From positions 186,001-250,000 of the forward strand of contig NZ_PGFD01000002.1 in NCBI RefSeq assembly GCF_002797535.1: DNA of 64,000 nt, read 5' to 3'. This stretch comes from Chryseobacterium geocarposphaerae (GTDB taxonomy: Bacteria > Bacteroidota > Bacteroidia > Flavobacteriales > Weeksellaceae). Numbering within the stretch: the first letter of the stretch is position 1; each line of letters begins with the position of its first letter. Below the pieces are notes generated by a model, which saw only the letters and a list, made by a program, of their open reading frames with translations, was not told where the DNA came from and did no database searches. This document shows positions 9,246 through 17,806 of the stretch, piece after piece. The translations under genes were made by a program, and so were the position numbers.

Positions 9246-10136
9246 ATGAAAAAACTAATTTCCATTCTTTCACTTCTCGTATTCGGAGTTTTTTTTGCTC
9301 AAAATAAAATCAATGCTGTAGATGTTTCATCCGTACAGTTGCGAATTATGCAGAAATACAGGAATTCAGACTCCATTCAAAAGAAAAAAATTTATTCCGA
9401 CTCCATCTATTCTCCCTATCAGAAACTATGGAACGGATATCTGGGAAATTCCGACAAAGTGATTAAATGGCACAATGAAAATGAATCGCAAATCAAGGCA
9501 TGGCAACAGAAAAGTGAAAAGATAAATGGAAAACAAATCTCCAGTTCATTGCAGAAGTTTTCTAAAGAAATGAAGAAACTAACCGGATATGACACCAAAG
9601 GAACTTGGTATATATTATTCGGTCCGGCATGGACAGATTTAGGTGGCTTAGGGAAATATGCTATGGTTATTGATCTGTCTCACGAAAACAACACCTCAAT
9701 AGAAAAAGTAGAATTGATTTTACCACATGAAATCACTCATCAGATTATGATGACAACAAACAAACATATTGACAAAACTGCGCTTGAGCCTATAATAGGA
9801 GAAGGCTTTGCCGTATGGATGAATCAAAAATACTGGAAGAAAAAATACTCTCTTGCACAACATCTTGGATATACGGACTCCGAATTGAAAGCATGTGAAC
9901 AAAACCTTCAAAATATAAAAGATTTCTTTGAAAAAAATAAATTCTCCGAAGACAAAGATATTATTGATATTCTCCGAAGCAGAGAAACAAAGCTAAACGA
10001 AAAACTACCCGGAGCTATAGGATATTATATAGGCTATAAAATTATTGAACAGTATGTTTTAAAAAACGGGAAAGACTCATGGAAGGATGTTTTCACAAAA
10101 TCTCCTCGTGAAATCTATGAAAAAAGCGGATTCTGA
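9246..10136 (+). CDS. Exported gluzincin-like zinc metalloprotease (putative)
   Basis: 296 residues with a signal peptide (cleavage near FFAQ, residue 19). It holds HEITH (161-165) and, 21 residues on, GEGFA with E186, the HExxH...E arrangement of gluzincins; LPHEITHQIM is a good active-site helix. The fold is probably related to DUF2268/peptidase MA-like proteins, but family is not certain. Nine bases separate it from the YciI-like gene. Substrate unknown. Confidence 0.7.
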   Translation: MKKLISILSLLVFGVFFAQNKINAVDVSSVQLRIMQKYRNSDSIQKKKIYSDSIYSPYQKLWNGYLGNSDKVIKWHNENESQIKAWQQKSEKINGKQISSSLQKFSKEMKKLTGYDTKGTWYILFGPAWTDLGGLGKYAMVIDLSHENNTSIEKVELILPHEITHQIMMTTNKHIDKTALEPIIGEGFAVWMNQKYWKKKYSLAQHLGYTDSELKACEQNLQNIKDFFEKNKFSEDKDIIDILRSRETKLNEKLPGAIGYYIGYKIIEQYVLKNGKDSWKDVFTKSPREIYEKSGF

Positions 10137-10162
10137 TTAATTTTATCACAAAACTAAATACC

Positions 10163-10918
10163 ATGAAAACCATCGAAGAAGTTCTTAAAAAATTAGACGC
10201 AATCATTATCTGGTGTAAGGAAAACAAAAGCCCGGCCGGATATTTTGCCTGTACTTATAAAATTATGACCGCACAGGTTTTAAAAGGAATTCAGCAGAAA
10301 AAATTTGAAGATAACTCAAGAATGATCTTGCTGGATATTGCTTTTGCTCAAAGATATCTTGAAGCATGGGAGAATTATCAGAAAGGTAAAAAATGTACTA
10401 ACGCCTGGTATTTAGCTTTTGAAGCGGCAAAAAATAAAGAGCTTCTTATTTTACAGCATATTTTCTTAGGGATGAACGCCCATATTAATTTAGATCTGGG
10501 AATATCCGCAGCTTCTATTATGCCTTACAGAAAAATAAATCCCTTAAAAACAGACTTTGAAAACATCAACAATGTTATCGCTTCCATCAACCAAAAAGTT
10601 CAGGATTCATTAAATAAAATATGTTATCCTGTAGAACTGATCGACAAAATATCGAACGGAAAAGACAACACCGTTCTAGACTTTGCCATATCCAGAGCCA
10701 GAGAAACTTCCTGGGCAACAGCAGTCATTGCATCAAATACTCCTAATTTTCTAAGAGATTCGGTTATCGGAATTGTAGATTATGCTGCAGCAAAAGTGGC
10801 CACACAAATTTTAAAACCAAGAATTCTGACACCTGCTTTACTTAAAGAATTAAAAAAATGTGAAAGCAGTGATGTAGTGAAAAATATAGAAATCCTTGCT
10901 TCAACAAAGAATATTTAA
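10163..10918 (+). CDS. DUF5995-like cytosolic protein
   Basis: 251 residues, no signal peptide. The recognisable block is QHIFLGMNAHINLDLGISAA (about 109-128), typical of DUF5995 proteins, flanked by an N-terminal helix bundle (CKENKSPAGYFACTYKIMT). It is predicted mostly alpha-helical. No catalytic motif can be named and its role is unknown. Likely last gene of the pncB operon. Confidence 0.7.
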   Translation: MKTIEEVLKKLDAIIIWCKENKSPAGYFACTYKIMTAQVLKGIQQKKFEDNSRMILLDIAFAQRYLEAWENYQKGKKCTNAWYLAFEAAKNKELLILQHIFLGMNAHINLDLGISAASIMPYRKINPLKTDFENINNVIASINQKVQDSLNKICYPVELIDKISNGKDNTVLDFAISRARETSWATAVIASNTPNFLRDSVIGIVDYAAAKVATQILKPRILTPALLKELKKCESSDVVKNIEILASTKNI

Positions 10919-10997
10919 TTAAATACATAAAATAGTGCCTTGAATTTTGGCGAAAAATTTTACGGTTTTCCATAAAAGAAATCCACTTTCGTTTTTG

Positions 10998-11005
10998 TAA
11001 TTTTG
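10998..11005 (+). promoter_or_regulatory. -7 element of rmuC
   Basis: TAATTTTG ends only 4 bases before the first ATG (11010). A start site at normal distance would fall at or next to that ATG, so the transcript may be leaderless, or translation may begin at the second ATG (11016). Confidence 0.5.
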
Positions 11006-11009
11006 ACAA

Positions 11010-12509
11010 ATGGAAATGAGTTATTTGATCATCGGATTTATTGTTGGAGGAATTTCAGGAGGTCTCATCCTTTATTTCATGGTGAAATCATCCAGAGTTT
11101 CCAGAACTTCATATGATGAACTTTCCCGTCAAAACATTAAAATGATCTCTGATCTGGAAAATGTAAATGAAAAAGTTCAGGATCTTCAAACTCAGATTTC
11201 AAGAGAAAAAGATTCTTACTTAGTTCAGAGCGATCTTTTAGACGATCTCAAAAATGAATTTGCAAAAATATCTGCAGAATACACTTCCATTCAATCTCAA
11301 TTCGAAGACCAAAAATTAACGCTTTTCAATCAGACTCATCAGATTGAAAAACTTTTGGATGAAAAGCAGGATCTTATTGCTAAAAACGCAGAGCTTTCCG
11401 CAGTAAACCAAAACCTCAAAACTTCTCTGGAAACTCAGAAAGAAGAAATTTCAAAAATTCAGGAAGAAGGAAAATTGCAATTTGAAAACTTAGCCAATAA
11501 AATTCTAGAAGAAAAAAGTGAAAAGTTTACGTCTTTAAATCAAACCAATCTAAAAACGATCCTTGAACCGTTTCAGGAAAAGATTAATGATCTCAAGAAT
11601 AAGGTAAATGAAGCCTATGAAAAAGAGAATAAAGAACGTTTCTCACTGGCTGAAAAAGTAAAAGAATTAGCCTTACTGAACCAGCAAATTTCTGAAGATG
11701 CAAAAAGACTGACAAAAGCATTAAAAGGAGAAAGCAAAACTCAGGGAAACTGGGGCGAAATGATATTGGAAAGTATTTTAGAAAAATCAGGACTGGTAAA
11801 AGGCCGCGAATATTTTCTTGAACATGAGCTTCGCGATGAAGACAACAAAGCACTTTTTTCAGAATTTTCAGGTAAAAAAATGCGTCCCGATGCAGTCGTA
11901 AAATATCCGGACGAAAGAAATGTCATTATCGATTCAAAAGTTTCTTTAACCGCCTTTACGGAATTAGTGGACGAGACCGATGCAGAAATCTACCAGATAA
12001 AAATTAATCAACACCTCAATTCCATTAAAAACCACATCACACAGCTAAGTCAAAAAGCATATGATGATTATGGAAAGTCTTTAGATTTTGTGATGATGTT
12101 CATTCCCAGCGAGCCCGCTTATATTGCAGCCATGCAGGCAGATCAAAACCTATGGAATTTTGCTTATGAAAGAAGAATTTTACTTCTCAATCCAAGCAAT
12201 CTTATTACCTCTCTGAAACTTATTGCAGATCTCTGGAAAAGGGAATACCAAAACAGAAACTCTATTGAGATTGCAGAACGCGGTGCGAAACTTTATGATA
12301 AATTCTCCGGTTTTGTAGAAAATCTTGAAAAAGTCGGCAAAAATATAGACCAGGCAAAAAATGTTTATAATGACGCATTTAAGCAGCTATACACTGGAAA
12401 TGACAACCTGATTATCCAGACTCAAAAATTAAAATCATTGGGAATTAAAAATAAAAAAGAACTTCCTCAAAGTCTGATTGACAATTCCCAAACTCCATTA
12501 GAATCTTAA
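11010..12509 (+). CDS. rmuC: DNA recombination protein RmuC
   Basis: 499 residues: one N-terminal membrane anchor (about 5-23), a long coiled coil (about 35-180), then the RmuC domain with LKGESKTQGNWGEMILESIL and RPDAVVKYPDERNVIIDSKV, which resembles a PD-(D/E)xK nuclease core. RmuC limits recombination at inverted repeats in E. coli. The start is either 11010 or 11016 because the promoter element lies just upstream. Four bases separate it from the methylase gene. Confidence 0.93.
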   Translation: MEMSYLIIGFIVGGISGGLILYFMVKSSRVSRTSYDELSRQNIKMISDLENVNEKVQDLQTQISREKDSYLVQSDLLDDLKNEFAKISAEYTSIQSQFEDQKLTLFNQTHQIEKLLDEKQDLIAKNAELSAVNQNLKTSLETQKEEISKIQEEGKLQFENLANKILEEKSEKFTSLNQTNLKTILEPFQEKINDLKNKVNEAYEKENKERFSLAEKVKELALLNQQISEDAKRLTKALKGESKTQGNWGEMILESILEKSGLVKGREYFLEHELRDEDNKALFSEFSGKKMRPDAVVKYPDERNVIIDSKVSLTAFTELVDETDAEIYQIKINQHLNSIKNHITQLSQKAYDDYGKSLDFVMMFIPSEPAYIAAMQADQNLWNFAYERRILLLNPSNLITSLKLIADLWKREYQNRNSIEIAERGAKLYDKFSGFVENLEKVGKNIDQAKNVYNDAFKQLYTGNDNLIIQTQKLKSLGIKNKKELPQSLIDNSQTPLES

Positions 12510-12513
12510 CAAT

Positions 12514-13278
12514 ATGATAGAAAGCTTTCAAAACGAAAAAATAAAAAATCTTACCAAACTTATCACTGACAATCGTCACAGAAAGAAATCGAATGTTTTT
12601 GTCGTAGAAGGTGATCAGGAAAACGAAAGAGCTCAGAAGTATGATTTCGAGCCTGTAGAGTTCTATATCTGTGAAAGTATCTTCAAAGGCAAAACTCCCC
12701 TGGGAAAAATTCACCTGGTAAGTGAAAAAGTCTATGAAAAAATAGCGTACAGAGGAAGCTCTGAAGGAATTATCGGTATTTATAAAACCAAAAATGAGAA
12801 TCTGCAAGCATTTAAACCCAAAGAAAATTCAACCATAATTATTGTAGAAGGAATAGAAAAACCCGGAAATTTAGGAGCCATATTAAGAAGCTGTGAAGCA
12901 TTTGGAATAGACGCTCTTATTGTATCTGATGGGAAAACCGATTTTTATAATCCTAACGTTATTCGTTCAAGTGTAGGTTGCTTGTTCGGTATGAATGTAT
13001 TTCAGTCGGAAAATCAGGAAACGCTAGATTTCTTGAAAAAAAATCAATTTAATATCTATACAACCATTATGGACGAAACCGCCGAAAATTTACCTCAAAG
13101 AGATTTTACACAGAAGTCTGCTATTGTTTTCGGAACAGAACATTCAGGATTAAGTGATTTCTGGCTGAATAAAGGACAAAATACCCTTATTCCAATGAGC
13201 GGAAGTATTGACTCTTTAAATCTGAGCAATGCCGTAGCAATTACCTGCTATGAAGCATTAAGGCAAAAAATGATTTAA
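12514..13278 (+). CDS. SpoU/TrmH-type RNA 2'-O-methyltransferase
   Basis: 254 residues. SpoU motif 1 is EGIEKPGNLGAILRSCEAFG, motif 2 is AIVFGTEHSGLS, motif 3 is IPMSGSIDSLNLSNAVAI. These form the SAM-binding deep-trefoil knot. The N-terminal segment (RHRKKSNVFVVEGDQENERA) matches the substrate-binding domain of the 23S rRNA methylases of this family. The exact target nucleotide cannot be read. It follows rmuC by 4 bases and is closed by a terminator. Confidence 0.92.
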   Translation: MIESFQNEKIKNLTKLITDNRHRKKSNVFVVEGDQENERAQKYDFEPVEFYICESIFKGKTPLGKIHLVSEKVYEKIAYRGSSEGIIGIYKTKNENLQAFKPKENSTIIIVEGIEKPGNLGAILRSCEAFGIDALIVSDGKTDFYNPNVIRSSVGCLFGMNVFQSENQETLDFLKKNQFNIYTTIMDETAENLPQRDFTQKSAIVFGTEHSGLSDFWLNKGQNTLIPMSGSIDSLNLSNAVAITCYEALRQKMI

Positions 13279-13309
13279 AAATATAACCTTTACCTTTAGA
13301 ACATAAAAA

Positions 13310-13333
13310 AACCGCTTCAAAAATGAGGCGGTT
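13310..13333. terminator. Bidirectional terminator
   Basis: AACCGCTTCA / TGAGGCGGTT with one G-T pair and an AAAA loop, flanked by A and T runs, between two convergent genes. Confidence 0.8.
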
Positions 13334-13357
13334 CTTTTATTGTAAGATAAGTTAGAA

Positions 13358-13603
13358 TTATTTCTTAACTTCTTCTTTTTTAACTTCAGTAGTTGTAGTA
13401 GTCTTAACAGCTGTAGTATCAGCAGCTTTAGTAGCTGTAGAATCTGTAGTTGGAGCAACTGCTGTAGAATCTGTAGTAGGAGCAACTGCAGTAGAATCTG
13501 TAGTTACAGCTGTAGAATCTGTAGTAGTAGTTGTAGCTTCACCTTTTTTACAAGCAACCAAAGAAATAGCAGCGATAGCAGCTACGAATAATGACTTTTT
13601 CAT
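13358..13603 (-). CDS. Small repeat-containing lipoprotein
   Basis: 81 residues. A lipoprotein signal ends in SLVAC (C18), giving a membrane-anchored chain that is almost wholly Thr/Ala/Asp/Ser/Val/Lys. It is built on tandem TTDSTAVAP units (four TDSTA repeats at about 28-60), then ends in a Lys/Glu tail. The DNA repeats at about 27-bp spacing, so copy number could vary by slippage. A disordered, probably surface or periplasmic lipoprotein; function unknown. Codon bias and the signal peptide argue that it is real. Confidence 0.75.
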   Translation of the reverse strand: MKKSLFVAAIAAISLVACKKGEATTTTTDSTAVTTDSTAVAPTTDSTAVAPTTDSTATKAADTTAVKTTTTTEVKKEEVKK

Positions 13604-13672
13604 AATAAATTAAATTTAATTTTGTTAATATTGTTTTATAAAACTCTTTTCTGTTCTATTATTTGAACGAGA

Positions 13673-13680
13673 CAAAGGTA
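13673..13680 (-). promoter_or_regulatory. -7 element of the repeat lipoprotein gene
   Basis: TACCTTTG on the minus strand, giving an mRNA leader of roughly 60-70 bases. No good -33 element at standard spacing. Confidence 0.5.
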
Positions 13681-13786
13681 GAGCAGATAGAAAATTTGTG
13701 TATGAAAAATAATTGTAATACTTTTGTAAAACAATTTTACAAATAAACACAACTGAATTTCAACAACTTAATCATTTAAACTAAAA

Positions 13787-14950
13787 TTGACAGATTTAGA
13801 TCTATTGCATTTTGAGCAGCTAAAAAAGGACGTACAGGCTCAATATTTGGAACAACACACCCCTTCTTTTGAGGATATTTCAAAATGGAAGGGTATTGAT
13901 ATCATCTATTTCCAGGAAGATCTTCGTAAAAAAGCAAAAGGCAACATCAGCGAAAAGTCTTTTTATACTTATTTCAAAACTTCTCCAGTCACCAAGCTTC
14001 CCCGAATTGATATGCTCAATTTATTGAGTGTTTACACGGGTTACGAATCTTGGTACGATTTTAAAAAGCAACACCTTTTTGCCGGAGAATTACTCACAGA
14101 AGATGAAAAATTAACCGAAGAAGAAAATAAAGAATTAGAAAAAACGGTATCAGCATCACTTAATTTACCCAAAACCGAAAATTTGGCAGCAAAAACAGAG
14201 TTTACGCCTCAGGAAAATGCCAATTTACAAAAAAACAACACTGAAAATCAAATAATTAATAAAAATATTCAGAAATCAAACAGCTCTGATTCTGAGGTCC
14301 AAAAAACCAAGAAAAATTTCTTCAAAAGGAACGCTTGGGCCATCATTACTTCAATTTTAATTCTTATTACAGGGTTACTTGGTTTCAAGGATGTCATTTT
14401 TCAAAAAACTTACACCTATTGTTTTACGGATGCAGATCGCGCCGTTTCGGTGATGAATACGATTGAGATAAAAGTTATCAAAGAAAATGAATCTCCTATT
14501 CTTTATAAAATTAAACCCGGAGAATGTTTTCGTTATTCTACCAAAGATAAGAACCTAAAGCTCCAGATAAGCGCGCCTTTTTATGAAGATCTTGAAATAA
14601 ACAGAAGTCTTGAAAATGCACCTGAAGAGGAAATGATTGAATTAAAACCTGATGATTACAAAATGGCTGTCAATTATTTCTCAATAAAAGACGCCAATGG
14701 CAACCCTGAACTACTGAAACAGAAACGTAAACAACTGGACAATCTCATCAGTGACAACGCTATCATTTATCAGGTTTACGACAACGCCACCTATGGTATC
14801 GAAACTTTAGACAAACAAAAATATATTACTCTGGTAACCACTCCTACGACTTCTCTTAAAAACCTAAGCGTTATTGAAATGAAAAGAGAAAAAGGAAAAA
14901 TAGTATCTATTAAATTTAAAATTGCTAATACAGATGAAAATAATAAATAA
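13787..14950 (+). CDS. Single-span membrane protein with conserved N-terminal helical domain
   Basis: 387 residues starting at TTG: an in-frame stop lies 18 bases upstream (13769-13771) and there is no usable ATG before residue 76. Residues 1-95 form a helical domain with FQEDLRKKAKGNISEKSFY and LPRIDMLNLLSVYTGY, a pattern I associate with Bacteroidota-specific membrane-linked proteins. A charged linker follows, a membrane span at about 183-200, and a C-terminal periplasmic part of 185 residues. Function unknown; the N-terminal domain looks like an intracellular interaction domain. The next gene overlaps it by 17 bases. Confidence 0.65.
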   Translation: MTDLDLLHFEQLKKDVQAQYLEQHTPSFEDISKWKGIDIIYFQEDLRKKAKGNISEKSFYTYFKTSPVTKLPRIDMLNLLSVYTGYESWYDFKKQHLFAGELLTEDEKLTEEENKELEKTVSASLNLPKTENLAAKTEFTPQENANLQKNNTENQIINKNIQKSNSSDSEVQKTKKNFFKRNAWAIITSILILITGLLGFKDVIFQKTYTYCFTDADRAVSVMNTIEIKVIKENESPILYKIKPGECFRYSTKDKNLKLQISAPFYEDLEINRSLENAPEEEMIELKPDDYKMAVNYFSIKDANGNPELLKQKRKQLDNLISDNAIIYQVYDNATYGIETLDKQKYITLVTTPTTSLKNLSVIEMKREKGKIVSIKFKIANTDENNK

Positions 14951-15518
14951 TCTTTTAGTCTTGGCAGTAATGCTTTTCGGTTTAGCATCATGTAACAAAA
15001 AAAGCGCTGAAGTAAGCGATTTAGATAAATTAAGAAACAGCAACAACAAAAAAACGTATCCTGCTGTACAAATGGACAGCGCACAAGCGATTAACTTCAT
15101 TACCAAACAAAAAGTCCAGGAATTACTGGATCTTTCGACGCTTTATCTCTCAGGAAACAAAGACACAGAAATTGATACTGTTATCTATTCTCAAATGCAA
15201 AGCTACTTCAATAAACCGGACAGTCTTACGTTCAAAAGATTATTCCGTGAACTTGACAGCTTAAAGGTCAAAACAGTAAAAGTAAACAATCTGGAAGTGT
15301 ATAAAGATGTTCATAAAAAAGACACCTTAGATTTCGCAAAATTCAGTGTTGAATATTTTGATAACAAGAATAAATCTATCGGGGTTTTTGAGAAAAATGC
15401 ACAATATATCTTGCAATCCGCACCCGTGAAATTTAAAAAAGAATTTAAGTTTTATTTCTTAAATTTCTATTCTAAACCTTTACCAAAAGACAGTACATCA
15501 GTCGGAGTTACCAAGTAG
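14934..15518 (+). CDS. Lipoprotein of unknown function
   Basis: 194 residues from the ATG at 14934; the lipobox FGLASC is directly after the hydrophobic core, which fixes this start over a TTG 12 bases upstream. The remainder is charged and helical with no known motif. It overlaps the upstream membrane-protein gene by 17 bases, suggesting translational coupling and a joint role at the envelope. Its 3' end overlaps the convergent MTHFS gene by 52 bases. Confidence 0.7.
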   Translation: MKIINNLLVLAVMLFGLASCNKKSAEVSDLDKLRNSNNKKTYPAVQMDSAQAINFITKQKVQELLDLSTLYLSGNKDTEIDTVIYSQMQSYFNKPDSLTFKRLFRELDSLKVKTVKVNNLEVYKDVHKKDTLDFAKFSVEYFDNKNKSIGVFEKNAQYILQSAPVKFKKEFKFYFLNFYSKPLPKDSTSVGVTK

Positions 15519-16042
15519 TCGAGCGGAATATCATTTTCCCAGACATCATCGATATTTTCATCGGGGTTAAAGTAATTAACTCCGATTTTTTTTACGTCTT
15601 CGGAAATATTTTCAAAAAAGTTATCATAAAAACCTTTTCCATACCCCACTCTATTTCCTTTTGTATCACAATATAAAAGCGGAGTAATTACATAATGAAA
15701 GAAAGCCTCCCCCGAATCTTCGTTGGAAACAGGTTCAGGAATTCCCCAATAGCTGTTTTCAAAGAGAGTATCTTCAAAAATTTCAATATGAATTAATTGA
15801 TCAGCAACAACCTTAGGGACAAAAACACGAATATTCTGTTTTAAAAAGTAATCAATGAATATTTGAGTATCAATTTCTTTTTTTTCTACAATAGGAATAA
15901 AGAGATGCACTTTTTCTCCTTTTTCAGGCTTAAAGTAACCAATGAAATTTTCAAAAATCTTTTTAGATAACAAGAAAGCCTCATCAGTTGACAAGGCTTT
16001 TCTTTTTTGCATATATTTTTTTCTAAGCTCAGCTTTTAACAT
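15467..16042 (-). CDS. fau: 5-formyltetrahydrofolate cyclo-ligase
   Basis: 191 residues. The enzyme turns 5-formyl-THF into 5,10-methenyl-THF with ATP. Visible are the N-terminal ELRKKYMQKRKAL and the signature NRVGYGKGFYDNFF near the C-terminus. Length is normal. It begins 5 bases after trhO ends, so the two are co-transcribed. The last 52 bases overlap the convergent lipoprotein gene, both frames intact. Confidence 0.92.
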   Translation of the reverse strand: MLKAELRKKYMQKRKALSTDEAFLLSKKIFENFIGYFKPEKGEKVHLFIPIVEKKEIDTQIFIDYFLKQNIRVFVPKVVADQLIHIEIFEDTLFENSYWGIPEPVSNEDSGEAFFHYVITPLLYCDTKGNRVGYGKGFYDNFFENISEDVKKIGVNYFNPDENIDDVWENDIPLDYLVTPTDVLSFGKGLE

Positions 16043-16047
16043 AATGG

Positions 16048-17424
16048 TTATGCATTTTCAGACGGCTGCGTAATTTTATATAATTTATCAGACAAACGAA
16101 CTCTGAAAGGAAGCTCAAAAGTAATCTGATCTCCTGCTTTTGCAGAATCACTAAAGTCACCGTTTACAAAAATCTGAGTAATGATAATTTCCTGATCGCC
16201 CGTTGTTGGTCCGGAAATTAAAACTTTATCTCCTACAGAAAGCTCTTTATTCTCAATTAAAAACTGTGCAATTTTTGATTTTGAATAATAATGTTCAGCT
16301 TTTCCGATTAAAGTCTTTTTAACTTTTATTTTCTGACGGATATCTTTTGTTTCAGGTTTTGCTTTTGCTAAGGTTTGGGTTGATAAATCTCCTGAATTTT
16401 TAAATTTCAAAGCTTCAGATTTTCCTTTTCTGAACACTTTGTTACCAACCTGTAATCCTTTTCTTAATTTGACCTGCTCTTCCCAAGGTAAGTGAATCGT
16501 CTCAAGACATTCGGTAGAACAAGTATTTTCCATCGCCGCTTTACACTCATCACATTGAATAAATAATAAATGACAGGCGTCGTTGGCACAATTGGTATGG
16601 TTATCACAAGGCTTTCCGCATTGATGACACTGAGCGATAATATCATCTGTAATTCTTTCTCCCAAACGGTGGTCGAATACGAAGTTTTTACCAATAAACT
16701 TACTTTCAATCCCCTCCTCTTTTATCTGGCGGGTGTATTCAATAATTCCGCCTTCCAACTGGAAAACATTTTTAAAGCCCCGATGTTTGAAATAAGCACT
16801 CGCTTTTTCACAACGGATTCCCCCGGTACAATACATCAACAGGTTTTTATCTTCCTTAAAATCCTGTAGCTGATCATTAATAATCGGTAAGCTTTCTCTG
16901 AAGTTCTCTACATCCGGAGTAATGGCCCCTTCGAAATGCCCCACTTCACTTTCATAGTGATTTCTAAAATCCACTACAATCGTGTTCGGGTCTTCCAGCA
17001 TCTCGTTAAATTCACGGGCTTTTAAGTGAACTCCCTTATTGGTAACATCGAAAGTTTCATCATTCAGACCGTCTGCAACGATCTTGTTTCTAACTTTGAT
17101 GGTTAGTTTTAAAAAGGAATGATTATCCTGCTCCACTGCTACATTCAATCGAATGCCTTTCATAAAGTCATATGCTTCCAGCGTATCACGAAATGCTTCA
17201 AAATTGTCCGCAGGAACGCTCATCTGAGCATTAATTCCTTCATGAGCAACATAAATACGTCCCAATGCATCAAGCGCATTCCAGGCTATAAATAAATCGT
17301 CGCGAAATTTTTTTGGATCTTCAATTTTGGCATACGCATAGAAAGACAATGTAAGACGTTCCTTACCAGCTTCATCAATTAGTTGAGCTCTTTCTTCTGC
17401 GCTTAAGGTGTTGTACAGTTGCAT
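16048..17424 (-). CDS. trhO: tRNA uridine(34) hydroxylase TrhO with extra U32-like C-terminal domain
   Basis: 458 residues, about 100 more than E. coli TrhO (YceA). The N-terminal part has the UPF0176 domain, then the rhodanese domain with catalytic C199 in MYCTGGIRCEKA, then a Cys-rich metal-site region (CHQCGKPC ... CDECKAAMENTCSTEC, about 265-306). TrhO makes 5-hydroxyuridine at tRNA position 34 using O2. Residues about 370-451 add a small beta-barrel (GKAEHYYSKSKIA, VGDKVLISGPTTGDQE, RLSDKLYKI) that matches the C-terminal domain of peptidase U32 proteins such as TrhP, the prephenate-dependent enzyme for the same modification. It is the first gene of the trhO-fau unit. Confidence 0.9.
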   Translation of the reverse strand: MQLYNTLSAEERAQLIDEAGKERLTLSFYAYAKIEDPKKFRDDLFIAWNALDALGRIYVAHEGINAQMSVPADNFEAFRDTLEAYDFMKGIRLNVAVEQDNHSFLKLTIKVRNKIVADGLNDETFDVTNKGVHLKAREFNEMLEDPNTIVVDFRNHYESEVGHFEGAITPDVENFRESLPIINDQLQDFKEDKNLLMYCTGGIRCEKASAYFKHRGFKNVFQLEGGIIEYTRQIKEEGIESKFIGKNFVFDHRLGERITDDIIAQCHQCGKPCDNHTNCANDACHLLFIQCDECKAAMENTCSTECLETIHLPWEEQVKLRKGLQVGNKVFRKGKSEALKFKNSGDLSTQTLAKAKPETKDIRQKIKVKKTLIGKAEHYYSKSKIAQFLIENKELSVGDKVLISGPTTGDQEIIITQIFVNGDFSDSAKAGDQITFELPFRVRLSDKLYKITQPSENA

Positions 17425-17456
17425 GCTATAAACGTTTTAAGTGAGAAAAATTTTTG

Positions 17457-17464
17457 CAAAGGTA
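17457..17464 (-). promoter_or_regulatory. -7 element of trhO
   Basis: TACCTTTG on the minus strand, 33 bases before the trhO ATG. The 382-base gap 17425-17806 otherwise holds only this, the htrA promoter, and two weak AT-rich inverted repeats. Confidence 0.6.
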
Positions 17465-17746
17465 ATCATTTAATTTTAATTGAATCCTGGTTGATCAGTG
17501 ATTAATATTAATAGTATAGTATGCTGTTTATTACGTTTTGGAATAAAATTTATAGTTTTAAAACACAGAATTTAACTTTTGAATCTATCTGTTAATCTTA
17601 CACTATGTCATATTGTCATTTAATAAAATTTTAAGATTAGTTAATAGTGACAAATAATTACCACATAACATCTAAAATAATGTTATTGTAGTTAAATTTT
17701 AGTTAAAAGTGAAACATTTAATACCGATTGCATACCTATTTAGCAT

Positions 17747-17754
17747 TAAATTTG
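17747..17754 (+). promoter_or_regulatory. -7 element of htrA
   Basis: TAAATTTG, with TTG at 17728-17730 only 16 bases upstream, shorter than usual. Leader of about 45 bases before the ATG at 17807. Confidence 0.5.
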
Positions 17755-17806
17755 TTTACAATAAAACGAAAAGATAAATAACATAAATAATTAAGAAAGA
17801 TATACA

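Noticed and set aside
13258..13485. Leu/Gln-rich 75-codon frame resembling a coiled coil
   Set aside because: Out-of-frame reading of the TDSTAV repeats of the lipoprotein gene.
13430..13530. Short tandem DNA repeat considered as a CRISPR array
   Set aside because: No spacers of constant length; the repeats encode the TDSTAV units in frame.
17593..17686. Two AT-rich inverted repeats (TAATCTTA...TAAGATTA and ATAACAT...ATGTTAT) upstream of htrA
   Set aside because: Arms of 7-8 bp in very AT-rich DNA are expected by chance, and they are far from the promoter.
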